A stretch of DNA of 44,875 bases from Acanthamoeba lenticulata (taxonomy: Eukaryota; Discosea; Longamoebia; Acanthamoebidae), in assembly GCA_002179805.1 (NCBI GenBank), contig NAVB01001047.1, forward strand, positions 1-44,875. The letters are read 5' to 3'. The translations under genes and the position numbers were made by a program. Of the stretch, positions 21,501-31,843 are shown piece by piece. The notes beneath the pieces were generated by a model. That model made no database searches, was not told the DNA's origin, and worked only from the letters and a program-made list of their open reading frames with translations. Numbering within the stretch: the first letter of the stretch is position 1; every line of letters starts with the position of its first letter.

Positions 21501-23686
21501 GGATGACGAGGAAGAGGACGGCGAGGAGGAGGAGGAGGAGGAGCAGGTGCGCAGCCAGTCAATGGACGCGGCTCCGGGGCCAAAGCTGCGCGTGGAGCAA
21601 CAGGTCACAGCGGTCATGTCGCCCTCGCCCGACCAGGGCCTCATCGGCAAGCTCACCACGTGGATCATGCCCGTCACCTACTACACGTACGTGTGCGCTT
21701 CTTCCCCCCCCCATCCCTTCGTTCACTTTATTTTCCTTTTTCATTGTTATTATGATTATCCCCTTATTGATTGTATTTTTCCACATTTTTCTTGGACACG
21801 AGCACAGGGACCCAGGGATGAGGGAAAAGGAGCTCGAGCGGCAAGCCCAGTACTGGGAGCGTCACATCCTGCCCCACTGGGCCCACATGTACGGCATCGT
21901 CATCATCATCACCACCATGACACCCAAACCCAATCATGCTCGCTTCTAACACGCGCGCTCTCTCTCCGTCTTTGTGGGCGGCAGGCGAGACACGCCCAAG
22001 GTGCGGGCCCTGTGGAAGAAGGGCATCCCGCCAGCCGTGCGCGGCAAGGTCTGGCCCCTGGTACGTGCCGACCGTCGCCACATCTACGCCTTGGATTGCC
22101 CGCGTGTCGTGCCTCACCATCGTGTTTCTACTCGTTGCAGGCCATCCCCAACTTCCTGGCCCTCACGCCGGCCCAATACGCGTCGCTCCGCGAGGCCAGC
22201 CAGGCCGCGTATATATACGCCAACCCTGCTCCCCCCTTCCGTGCTGACGTGGGCTGACGTGGCAACGCGTTTGTGCGGACAGGCGGACCAAGCGGCAGGA
22301 GGCCAAGGCCCGGGCGGGGATGGAGGAGCAGCCGGGCCTGATCGAGCTCGACCTTCCGCGCACGTTCCCCAAGCTGTCACTCTTCAACGAGGAGGGCCCG
22401 TTCTATCGGCAGCTGTGGGACATCCTCGAGACCTACGCCATCTTCCGGCCCGAGGTGGGCTACGTCCAGGGCATGTCCTTCCTCGCCGCCATGCTCCTCC
22501 TCTACATGGACGAGTTCTCCTCCTTCCGCTGCCTTGGTACTCTACCCATCATCATCATCGTCATGTGTTGTCGTCCTCTTCATGATGATGATGCTGTCCA
22601 ACACATGTGTTGTTGATCCCTGCGACACGCGCGTGCAGCCAACATGCTCGAGTACCCGTTCTTCCGCGCGCTCTACAAGATGGACATTGCGCACGTGCGT
22701 CCCCATTTGCCTCAGCTCGGGCCCTTCCCTTTCTCCTTCCAGATGTGGCCAATTTGTGATGTGTTATAATGCGTGTGCGTATGTGCGGGCGCAGATTCTG
22801 CGATTCGTGCGGGTCTACGAGCTGCTCTTTGCCCACCATTTGCCCGTGCGCTCGCCCGCTTCCCCGCCCTCTCGTTTCAAGCGCGTGACCAATCCCCCCA
22901 ACCCTCTCCCTCTGATGTGTGCGCAGGAGCTGTTCGACGAGTTTGCCCATAAGAACATCTCGCCGGAGCACTACCTCCTCGACTGGTTCTTCACACTCTT
23001 CAGCCGTGCGCTGCCGTTTGATCTCGTCGGCCGGCTGTGGGACCGCTACCTCCTTGAAGGCGAGGTCTTTCTCTTCCGCGCTGCCCTCGGTACCTGCCAT
23101 CCCCCCTCAACCCTTCTCCGCACGCACGCACACGCGCGCACATCTCATCCACCCACGCGGCTCGCTGGCTGGCTCGTTTGCTTTCGAATAGCGATCCTGA
23201 AGATCTCGTCGCCGCGACTGCGGGGCAACTCGTTCGAGGAGGTGTGTCTCCTCCTCCGCCAGCTGCCCCAGGTGCGTCACCACTCGCCTCTGCCCAGACC
23301 CCTCCTCCTTCGCACGCGCTAACCCCCACGCGCACGGCAGGACATGGACGAGGCGATGCTGTTCGAGGCCATCCACACCATCACCGTGCCGGGCTATTGC
23401 TTCCGGGTACGACACGTGCCACAAAACCCATGCCCACGATCTGACTCTCGAGTTTTGCTTTTAATTGGGCAATGGTGGTTTCTATGGGCAGATGATCCAA
23501 CGACTGCGGGACGAGGATGAGCGCAGCCTCGAGATCCAGATGGAGAGCGTCGACGTCGACGACTTTGATGACGGCCACGAGGAGAGAGGAAGCGACGGAC
23601 AGTCTGGCGCCCCCACGCAGCGACCGCGACCCGACGTCGATTCCACCGACGCCGCTGCTGAGTCAGCTGTCGGTCCCGCGTTGTAA
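18537..23686 (+). CDS. RCC1 seven-blade propeller fused to a TBC Rab-GAP domain
   Basis: About 20 exons. The protein has a Ser/His/Pro-rich N-terminus, then seven RCC1 blades marked by VYVWG, VYAWGWNFNGQLG, LYTWGGNTDHQLGHG, VFSWGRNNNGRLGHG, LWSWGVGKDGRLGHG, VYTWGWGEHGQLGHG and CWVFGLGEHGQLG. A linker with a strongly acidic tract (21480-21545) leads to a TBC domain: KKGIPPAVRGKVWPL, LIELDLPRTFPKL with the Arg-finger DxxR, RPEVGYVQGMSFLAAMLL with the Gln-finger YxQ, and ALPFDLVGRLWDRYLLEGE. Both fingers are intact, so GAP activity toward a Rab is expected; the substrate is unknown. The RCC1 propeller may target or regulate it. One intron uses a GC donor (19574). No stop or promoter-like gap separates the two halves. 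Confidence 0.85.
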
Positions 23687-23781
23687 TGCTTGCGTCAGCA
23701 GCTCTCTTAAATCAGAAATTTGTGATTTTATTTGGTGCGCGTGCTGACGTCAGCAAGCGACAAGCAAACCACAAAGAAAAG
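23687..23781. promoter_or_regulatory. Very short intergenic region with TGACGTCA
   Basis: Only 95 bp separate the RCC1-TBC stop from the DHHC start codon on the same strand. The spacer holds TGACGTCA (23745-23752), and the flanking words TGCTTGCGTCAGC (23687) and GCTGACGTCAGCAAGC (23744) are imperfect inverted copies of one another. It must contain both the upstream 3' processing site and the downstream promoter. Confidence 0.4.
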
Positions 23782-25906
23782 ATGAGCCACAGCGAGGAGG
23801 GGAAGTTGGACCTGGAGGCGGGCACCTCGACGCGCTTCCCCGCCTTCACTATTGGAGACCAAGAAGAGGATGAGGAGGAGCCTGGGGACGACCTTCTCGA
23901 CGTGCACGTTGCTGCCGAATCTGTCGAACCGCACGTGCTGGGCACCACCGCAGAAGACGACCTTGCTGCCAGCACTTCTTCTGCCACATCTTCTTCTTCT
24001 TCTTCTTCTTCGTCCCGCCTTCGCCGGGCCATGGCCGGTGACGAGCTGCCGCTTGAAGACGACGGCAAGGAGGAGGACGAACTTGACGACAGCGACGAGG
24101 ACAGCGACGACGAGTGCTGCAGCAGCAGTGGCATCAGACGCCAAGAGATCTACCAAGGCAACTCCATCAAGCAGTGTCGGGGTCGGGGCGTGTCGGCTGG
24201 CCGCGATAGATTCGTGTTCTACATCACCTGCACCCTCATCATTCTCCCCGCGGTTATCTTCTACTCCTGTCTGTGCGCCTCCCCACCACCTTCTGCACAG
24301 AGCCAATTTTAAATGTTTAATTAATAATTTATTTATTTTAAATTATTTATATGAAATCAAAAATAAATTGGCAGAGCGCCGTGGCTATGGGCGGAGGTGT
24401 CGTGGCTGCTGGTCGTGCCAACCGTCATTCCCGTACGCGCTTTGAACCGAACTCTCCTCCCCTCCGGGCGCGACAGGCCCACTGATTGCCCCACTAACCT
24501 CCTTGTGCCGACAGTTCGCGCTGACGCTGGCGTCGCTGCTGGCGTGCGGCTTCAGCGACCCGGGCATCATCCCGCGCGGCCGCCCGCTTTCGCTCACCCG
24601 TGAGCGTACGCCTCTCCCGCGCCAGCGCGCGTGCTGCCCGAACCATAATAAATAACCAAACCGTGCGCGCTCCCAGAGCTGGAGGAGGGAAAGCAGTACC
24701 GCGTGGGCCAGACCATCGTCGTCGTCAAATACTGCAGTGCGTCAACTGGACCCCTCCCCCCTTCCCTTTCCTTGAAGTCGTCTCTCCTGTTTGTTCTGAT
24801 TGTGTGCATACACGTGCGCGTGGGGGTGGCGCAGAGACGTGCGATGTGTACCGGCCGCCGCGTGCGGTGCATTGCCGGACATGCGACAACTGCGTCGAGC
24901 GATTCGACCACCACTGTGCGTGCTTGCCCGTCCGCTCTCTCTGCCTTGCTGCTGCATCAAAGTCTCACTCTTTCCTCCCTTTCTGTGCACGTGCGCGCCA
25001 GGCCCCTGGTGCGCGTGCTTTGCGTGTCGTGTCGTGTTGTGAGGCGATGAGCGATCGTGTTGTGATCATCGTCGCCCTTCAAGGACTCACCACAGGACTT
25101 GCGCGCGTGTGCAGGGTGGGCAACTGCGTGGGCAAGCGCAACTACCGGTACGCGCGTGCGTGTCGTGCGACGGCGGGTTGTGTGTTGGTCGTCCTGACAG
25201 CCCACACGTGCCCCGCGCGCGCGCATGTTGCTGGCGTACTGCAGATACTTCTACATGTTTGTGAACGTGGCCACGTTCAGCCTCTTCTACGTGGGGGGCA
25301 TGAGCGCGCTGCAGGTGGTGCTCACCTTCCTCCGCTCGTCCGAGTCTGAGTTCTTCCCGCGCGCCCTCGACACCTTCCTCACCTTCCCCACCCCGGCCTC
25401 GTACGGAGTCGTCCTCCTCACCGGCCGTGGACGTGGCCTTGTCTTGGCCTCGCTTGGCTCTTCCTCTTCCTTCTCGTTGTGTTGTCTCTGAAGCGCCCTC
25501 CGGGCACTCGTGCGTCTGCAGGATGGTGCTGGCGGGGTTCAGCGGGCTGCTCTTCATGTCGGTCGGGAGCCTGGCGGCTTTCCACAACTACCTCTCCGTG
25601 TGCGGCGTCACCACCAACGAAGACGTACGTGCATCCGCCCGAAGCGCGTGCATGTGCGCTGGACTTCACACTCGTTCCTGCTTTGTTGTCAACCGCGTGC
25701 AGTTGAAGAACGTGTTCAAGCGGAGGCGAAACCCGTACTCGCTGGGCCTCTGCAAGAACTGGTGCTATTGGATCTTCCCGCCGCTCTACCCGCGTTACCT
25801 CAGCCCCGCCGCGACCGGTCGACAGGCGGCGACGGGGTCCAGCAGGCGCAGCGAGGCCGCCGCCCTCCTGCCCGAAGAGCGTGTGGGCCTCATCAGCAGC
25901 ACGTGA
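23782..25906 (+). CDS. DHHC-type protein S-palmitoyltransferase
   Basis: Multi-exon integral membrane enzyme that transfers palmitate to cysteines of membrane-associated proteins at Golgi, ER or plasma membrane. The N-terminus is a long acidic/Ser-rich cytosolic region. TM1 is [19 protein letters not shown] and TM2 spans [21 protein letters not shown], followed by [11 protein letters not shown], a typical DPG motif. The zinc-finger CRD is [17 protein letters not shown], then [14 protein letters not shown], then [12 protein letters not shown]. Exon ends at 24915 (CAC T) and 25115 (GGTGGG) only give DHHCPW if the 7-nt exon 25002-25008 (GCCCCTG) is included. TM3 is [18 protein letters not shown] and TM4 is [19 protein letters not shown], followed by the family's TTxE motif (VTTNED). 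The substrate is unknown. Confidence 0.92.
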
Positions 25907-26149
25907 CGACCTGGAAGTTCCAGAATCCTCATCTCTTCGTTCCTTCTTGCTTGTTGACATCACGGGAGAGAACCTGAAAGAGGATCGACACGCTCTGCCC
26001 TGAACCTGGGGCAAGAGACTTCTTGTACAATTTCTTTTCCAACAACAAAAACAGACAAGAAAAAGGGCCCTTTCCACAAAAACGCAGAAGTTTGCCCAGG
26101 CAGAAGCAAACGTGTGTGTGCAAGCAGCTGCACAAGATTGTGGCTCGGA

Positions 26150-27721
26150 ATGGAGGTGGCCAAAGATGTGGAAATTCGCAAGGGCATGTGGGAGGGGCAA
26201 ATCCCCATCGTGTTTCAACTCAATCCTGATGAAGTCACGAGCCTCCAACCGCCAGAGCCTTACTACATATCCTTCTCTTCCCTTTTGTCCAAATCATAAG
26301 CATTATTCTTATTATTTTTGCCTCCACTCTTATTTTTTACATTTATATCATTATCTTGTTATATTATTATGTATTTATTTCCTTGACTTGAGGGCCGTAC
26401 TGCCTTGCCCCACGAGGGAGCTACCTCACTGCCATAGCTGGCCCCGTACGGGACCACTTCCTCGTCTCGGCACCCGCCGTGATCGATGAGATGTGGTTCG
26501 ACCACAAGGACCAGCCCCTCAAGTGGTGCAGCCATCCTCGCCTCGCCTCTTCATCCATTCTTCTTCGTTTGGTCTCGCCATGTGTCGTGTGTTGTGGCCT
26601 TTATCGTAGCCACATGTGCGGGGAGAGCTCTCTCATCATGGCGACACGCGCGTGGTGCCCCCCCCTCTTTTCTCTACTCCTCGCAGGCACTACCCGATCG
26701 GCGTGCTGTTCGACCTCGTCGGGTCGGCCCTGGAGCTGCCCTGGCAGATCACCGTCCACTTCCAGGGCTTTCCGGGCCAGAACATCCTGCGATGCCCCAC
26801 CGACGACACCGTCAAGCAGTACTACATGAACGTCCTCAAGGAGGTGCGCCCCTGTCCTCCTCCTCGATCACAAGGTGCACGCGAGCTCACACGCGTTCAT
26901 GCCCGGGTTTCTCGTCTCGCAAGGCCAACTACCTGAAGCACGGAGACAGCAAGAAGATGAACACGCTCTCGCGGGAGCAGCAGGACGCCCTCTGGGAGAG
27001 CCTCCTCAAGAGTGCGCTCCTCCTCCCTCTCCTGTTGGCGGCGACGCGTGTAGCACGAGTGCGTGCGGCTGATGGACACGAGTGCTTGCGTGGCGCGCAT
27101 GAACGAACGAACGAACGAAGACAACTTCAAGCGATTTTGGGACGTGAATGACCTGCTCTTCCCGGACAAGGGCGGCCTCAAGAGCCTGCCCGTGCGAATC
27201 GTGCGGCGAGACCGGCCCGTCATGCAGGAGCCCGTCTCTGCCTTTGACGCCGAGGGTAAGAGCCTTCTCTGCTTGGGACTCTCTCGCCCCAGTTCTTGTT
27301 ATTGCTGTTATTGCGATTCGAGTTTTTTTGGGCTGACACGGGTCCCGTGTTGGGCGCACTCTAGGCCGAGAGGTGACGCTGTTGGACGTGCTGCAGCAAA
27401 TGCTGCCGGAGCACTACGCCGGGGAGACGGACCCGGGCCGCCAGCCGCCACAAGCCATCGTGCAGGGCATCCTCCCGCCCCTCAACACGCCCATCCTCTG
27501 GCTCTGGTGCGTGCCTCCTCCTCCTCCCCCCCAAACAGCCATGCGCCTCTCTCCTTCGCTACGCACCAGTCTGCTTTCTCTCTCTCTCTCTCTCTTTCTC
27601 TCTATCTTTGTTCGACTTTTGTTCCTGCTGACGCGGACCCTCGTCTCTCTCTTGGCCGTTGTGCAGTGAGAACTGCAGCCACCCGGACAACTTCCTCTAC
27701 ATTGTGATCAAGGAGAACTGA
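26150..27721 (+). CDS. ATG5: Autophagy protein ATG5
   Basis: Multi-exon, about 300 aa. The order of conserved blocks is that of ATG5: MWEGQIPIVFQLNPDEV and EPYY, PRGSYLTAIAG (intron about 26287-26425 between), FDHKDQPLKW, HYPIGVLFDLVGSALELPWQ, ITVHFQGFP, MNVLKEANYLKHGDS, FKRFWDVNDLLFP, LPVRIVRRDRPVMQEP, IVQGILPPLNTPILWL and a C-terminal HPDNFLYIVIKEN. The Lys of NVLKE aligns with the residue that is covalently joined to ATG12, so conjugation should be possible. ATG5 with ATG12 and ATG16 acts as the E3-like enzyme that lipidates ATG8 on forming autophagosomes. ATG start 26150 gives MEVAKDVEIRKGMWEG; an in-frame ATG at 26114 is an alternative. Confidence 0.95.
27576..27610. repeat. CT dinucleotide tract in the last ATG5 intron
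   Basis: A run of CT dinucleotides (tctctctctctctctctt and flanking) inside the last intron of the ATG5 gene. It is pyrimidine-rich simple sequence without coding role. Confidence 0.8.
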
Positions 27722-28169
27722 TGATGATGATGATGCAAAAAGAGGAGAAGAAAAGAAGGACGAGGCGCACCCCTCCCCGCATGTGTGTAATGGTGGTGGT
27801 ACCGGGACAGGTTAACCAAGATTAGTAATTAAATGTTGTTTGTTTCATTGGATTGGCGTGTAGAAGGTTGCACCGACACGCGTGTCCCATTTTCTTTATA
27901 TATTGCCCGGAGTTGTGTTAACCTGATTGGCCTGCCAGGAAGAACAACTCGAGGCGCGAGTACCGGGAACCGCGTTTGGCGAAGGCCTCTGGAGGCAGAG
28001 CTGGGGCCACGATGTTGCACGCACTACAAAAGCGCAGAAAAGTCTGTCGTGGGCGCCACACCAATAACAAACTCAGGCGGAACGACAGCAGCTCCGCCGC
28101 TGTTGGAGTTGGCTGAAGCAAGACAGACACAAGGCATTCGGAAGTCACACTATTGCGCTCGATCGACTC
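27722..28169. promoter_or_regulatory. Intergenic region, ATG5 3' side / RCC1-like surface protein 5' side
   Basis: A 448-bp spacer. Just after the ATG5 stop there is a short GAT repeat and an A-rich stretch, then the 3' region. A TATATATT element lies at about 27896-27903, some 270 bp before the next start codon, and could be a core promoter if the leader is long. A long open frame exists on the minus strand here, but it has no family similarity and I do not call it. Confidence 0.4.
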
Positions 28170-31100
28170 ATGTCGGCCAACACCAACCGCCTCTTCTGCC
28201 GCCCCGACATTTGGGCTGGCGCGCTGCTCTTGGTCTTGGCGATCTCCCAACCGGCCGTGTCGTCGTCCTCCTTGACTCGGGGCTACTGCTGGGGCGCCAG
28301 TACGGCGTCTGCTCCTCTGCTGGCTTCTTCCGCCAAAAAAGCGAGCTTCGTGGCGGTCATGGTGGGGGGAGGCTAATCTTACATCCTTCATCTCTGTACG
28401 TCCTCTGTAACGCACAGACTCCGTGTACCAGGCTGGCCAACCGCAGACGAGCCAGACGTTGACCGTCCCCACTGTCATCGACGACGGCGGGCGGAACCTG
28501 ACCTACGTGCAGCCCTCCGCCGACTTCACCTGCGCTCGGGACGGAGAAGGTTAACGAAACCTCCACATCCTGGGCGACGTTCTGGTTTTTTTTAATTGCC
28601 CTCCAGCCAACGGGCTCGCGTCACAATTTTAATCCATTGACACCTCCCAATTTCCCCCACAACGACAGGGAGAGTGTGGTGCTGGGGCGCGAGTATGTGA
28701 CCATCTTCCCTCCTCCCCCCGCGGTGGTAAACGCCCAAGGGGGCCATGCATGGGGGCTGGGCGCGCTAACGCCCGACCTCAGATGACAAGTGGCAGCTGG
28801 GCTCCAACACGACGGGCCCCGTACTCGCGTCCGAAGCGCAGCAGATGACAGCGTATGGCGGAATTGAACTGTTTCTGACGAACATGGCGGTTGGTGACAA
28901 GCACGCCTGTGCCATCGCCACCAGTGCCGGTAAGGCTGAGTTCCCCCCCTCTCTTCAAATTCGAGGTCTCCTCTCATCCATTCCCTGCCGTTTGTTCGCA
29001 CACGTGGCAGACTCCATCTGGTGCTGGGGCGACAGTGCGTCTCGGCCGTCCCCCATTTCCCCCCAATTCGTTCTCTTGCTCCAGGGCATGGCGCTGAGTG
29101 AATGACTGCTTTCTTTGTTTGCCTTCGTGTTTGTTTGACCGTGTGCGCGTTTGATGACAGACGCCCACTTTGTGGGGTCGTCTCGCCCTATGCCGAGCCA
29201 GATTCAATCGGCCAACGCGAGTTACCAGTTCACGCAGTTGGCTTGCGGCTCAGCCCAGACCTGCTGCTTCACCAGTACGCCCGCCCCTTCCTCTCACCAG
29301 CAGGCCAGTGCACTCGGTCGGAGAGCTCGCTGGGTTCACACTCCTCAACCCAACAACATTTCCTTGATGTTGTTTCACAGTTTCCTCCAATCCGACCAAG
29401 CCCTACTGTTGGGGCAACGGTACGCGCCGCTGTGGGAGTCCTGTTGTCGCGATCGAGCAGGATATGTCGTTGATCGGTCATTGGTTGGGCCTGTTCTTTC
29501 TCACCTCTCGCCTGATCAGGCGCCACGGGCTTGCTGGGCGAGGGAACGACCACCGACGCCGACCGCCCCGTGCAGGTCAACCCGCCCTCGCTGACGTCGG
29601 GGGCGAACGCCATTGACGCGCTATCAGTGGGCGAAGACCATGCGTGTCTTGTCGACATCAGCCAAACTGTGATCTGCTGGGGATCCAGTACGTTTCTCCT
29701 CCTCCTGATTCGCCAGTCAGACGCTGCACTGTAACAAGGTCGCGTTCATCTGCAACAGACACGAGAGGGCAGCTGGGTAATGCTGACCCAACCGACTGGT
29801 CCAACATCCTCGGGCGGTTGTTCACCCGCGTCTCGTGCGGCCCTGGCTACACCTGCGGCGTCAAAAGTGCGCATGTGGAGGGTTGGGGGAGGGGGAACAA
29901 CACACCTTTGTTGACATGTAACCCTCCCGTCCCGTGATCACCATGTATGTGACATGCACGCAGACGGCGGCAGGGGAGTGATGTGCTGGGGCACCAGTAC
30001 GTACACTTGCCCCCTGACGCTCACAATAATTGGAGAAAAGAAATGAATAAATGAATAATTAATAACGTGATGATAGACGCGGCGGTGCTGAACTCGAGCC
30101 AGGCCGAGACCTCGCCCAAAGAGATCCCGGGGCTGTCCAACATGGACGTCGACGCGCTGGTCACCGGGCGCGACTTTGCGTGCGCTCAAACCACTGATGG
30201 GCTCGTGTACTGCTGGGGCAACGCCACCGGCGGCGTCCTGGGCATCGGCAACAGCACGTCGGGCGTCCTCTTCCCGCCGACCCTCGTCGAAGGTGCGAAT
30301 TGTCGCCCGTTCCTTTGCGTTCACCGGTTTCGCGCGCCTTCATCACTCTCTCGCCTCACATGTGACGCGCTACGTGGAATGCGAGGCAGGCATGGCCTTC
30401 AAGCGGTACGGAGGGCTCCGCGCGGCGCTCGATGGCCGCACGGTGTGCGGAGTGAGCAACCCGCCCATCCCGACTCCCTCGGCGCCCTTCGTCCAGCCGC
30501 TCTTCAACGACGCGCAGCCCGAGTTCACCCTCCAGGGCGTCAGTACGTCGACGACCCTTGTCGCCAGTTGCCTCCTCTATGCCGCGGCTCATCAGGCGTC
30601 ATGATGACACGCGACACAGCGTCGAGCGGGCAGGTCGATGCGGACCGGGATGCCGTGTTCCAGTTCGTGAGGATCGAGGAACTCAACCTCGGCGGCGTGC
30701 CCGTGAAGACCCACTCGCTCAGTACGCCCGGCATCTGTCCCCCCCCCCCTTGCGTCCGTCTGGTCCATTCCTCACCGTCCGCGGTGACGGTGTAGCCCAC
30801 TGGGACGTCCTGCCGGGCCAGTCTGCCGGCGGTGGATCGGCGGCCGTCGTCGACAAGACCTTCCGCTCGGTGCTCAACAACAGCGTGGCGGTCGAGTACG
30901 CGTTCGAGGCCTACTCCACCGGCCGCTCGATCCCCGTCGGTACCGTCGTCCTTTCGTTCTTTTCACCGCCGACATTGTTGATTCACAATCCAACCCACGA
31001 CACACGCGATCGCACAGACGGTGCGTTTTCGCTGCCGCTCAGCCCCGCGCAGCTCAAGTTCACGCTGCGTCTGTCGGCCTGGCCGTGGCTGTCCCCGTAA

Positions 31101-31752
31101 GTTGCGCCCGCCCTGGCGTCTGTCCACCAAACGCTTACAATCGACCAAATCATGGCGATACGACGGTCAACACACGCAGGAGCAACGTCCTCCGGTTCCA
31201 CGTCGCGGTGAGGCCGGGCATCGCCAACGTCACCACGGCGCCCGCCAATCCCAAGCCGGAAGTGACGAGCCTGCACCTGACGACCGAGGCCGCCGATCGA
31301 TCCACCGTGGTGCGCCTGATCAACTTTGCCCTGGCCAACGCCTCTTCCACGGGCGGACCTGCCGAGGCACGAGTGGGCGTCACAGTTGGCACCAACGAGA
31401 CCACCTCCATGCTCTACTTTGACATCGCCCACTTCAATGGGAGCCTCACCTACGATCCCGGTACGTTCGTTCTTTGTTTTTGTTGTTGTCTTCATCCTAT
31501 GGAGACTCATCTTCGGTGGTGGTCTTCAAAGACTTTGGCTTGCTACTTCAGGGCGGCGACAAGCAAGGCAGCTCGAGCGACGACAACCTGGGCCTCATCA
31601 TCGGCGTGTCCGTTGCTGTGCCCGTGGCTATTGGTCTGGTGCTCATCGTCATCGCCGCGGCTTTTGCCTTGTGGGTGATTCAGAAGAGGAGAGCCCGTTC
31701 TCAGGGCCACATCAACTTCGCCAGTGATAACCACGAGGCCGACGAATTGTAG
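28170..31752 (+). CDS. Type I membrane protein with cysteine-containing RCC1-like ectodomain
   Basis: Many small exons. The N-terminus has a signal peptide (hydrophobic core AGALLLVLAISQPAVSSSS). Seven RCC1-like blade strands follow, each with Cys before the Trp-Gly: GYCWGA, WCWGA, WCWGD, PYCWGN, ICWGS, MCWGT and YCWGN. Most are paired with a second conserved Cys in DKHACAI, AQTCCFT, EDHACLV, GYTCGVK or RDFACAQ. After about 30300 there is a Cys-poor region of some 350 residues without a recognised fold. Near the C-terminus is one TM helix (VAVPVAIGLVLIVIAAAFALWV), a basic stop-transfer (QKRRAR) and a tail of about 18 residues ending ADEL. I infer a plasma-membrane or endosomal receptor-like protein with a disulfide-stapled propeller outside. 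The ligand is unknown. Introns fall at fixed places in the repeats, all in phase 1. Confidence 0.85.
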
Positions 31753-31843
31753 CGCTTTTTAACATTAAACTGCGGATTTTAAACTAAAAAGCAGAAGAAA
31801 AAAAAGATAAAAGTTGGCCGCAAACAACTCATACCAGAGGTTC

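Noticed and set aside
27918..28478. Minus-strand open frame of about 186 codons between ATG5 and the RCC1-like surface gene
   Set aside because: No family similarity or splice partners, and it overlaps the signal peptide and first blade exons of the plus-strand gene.
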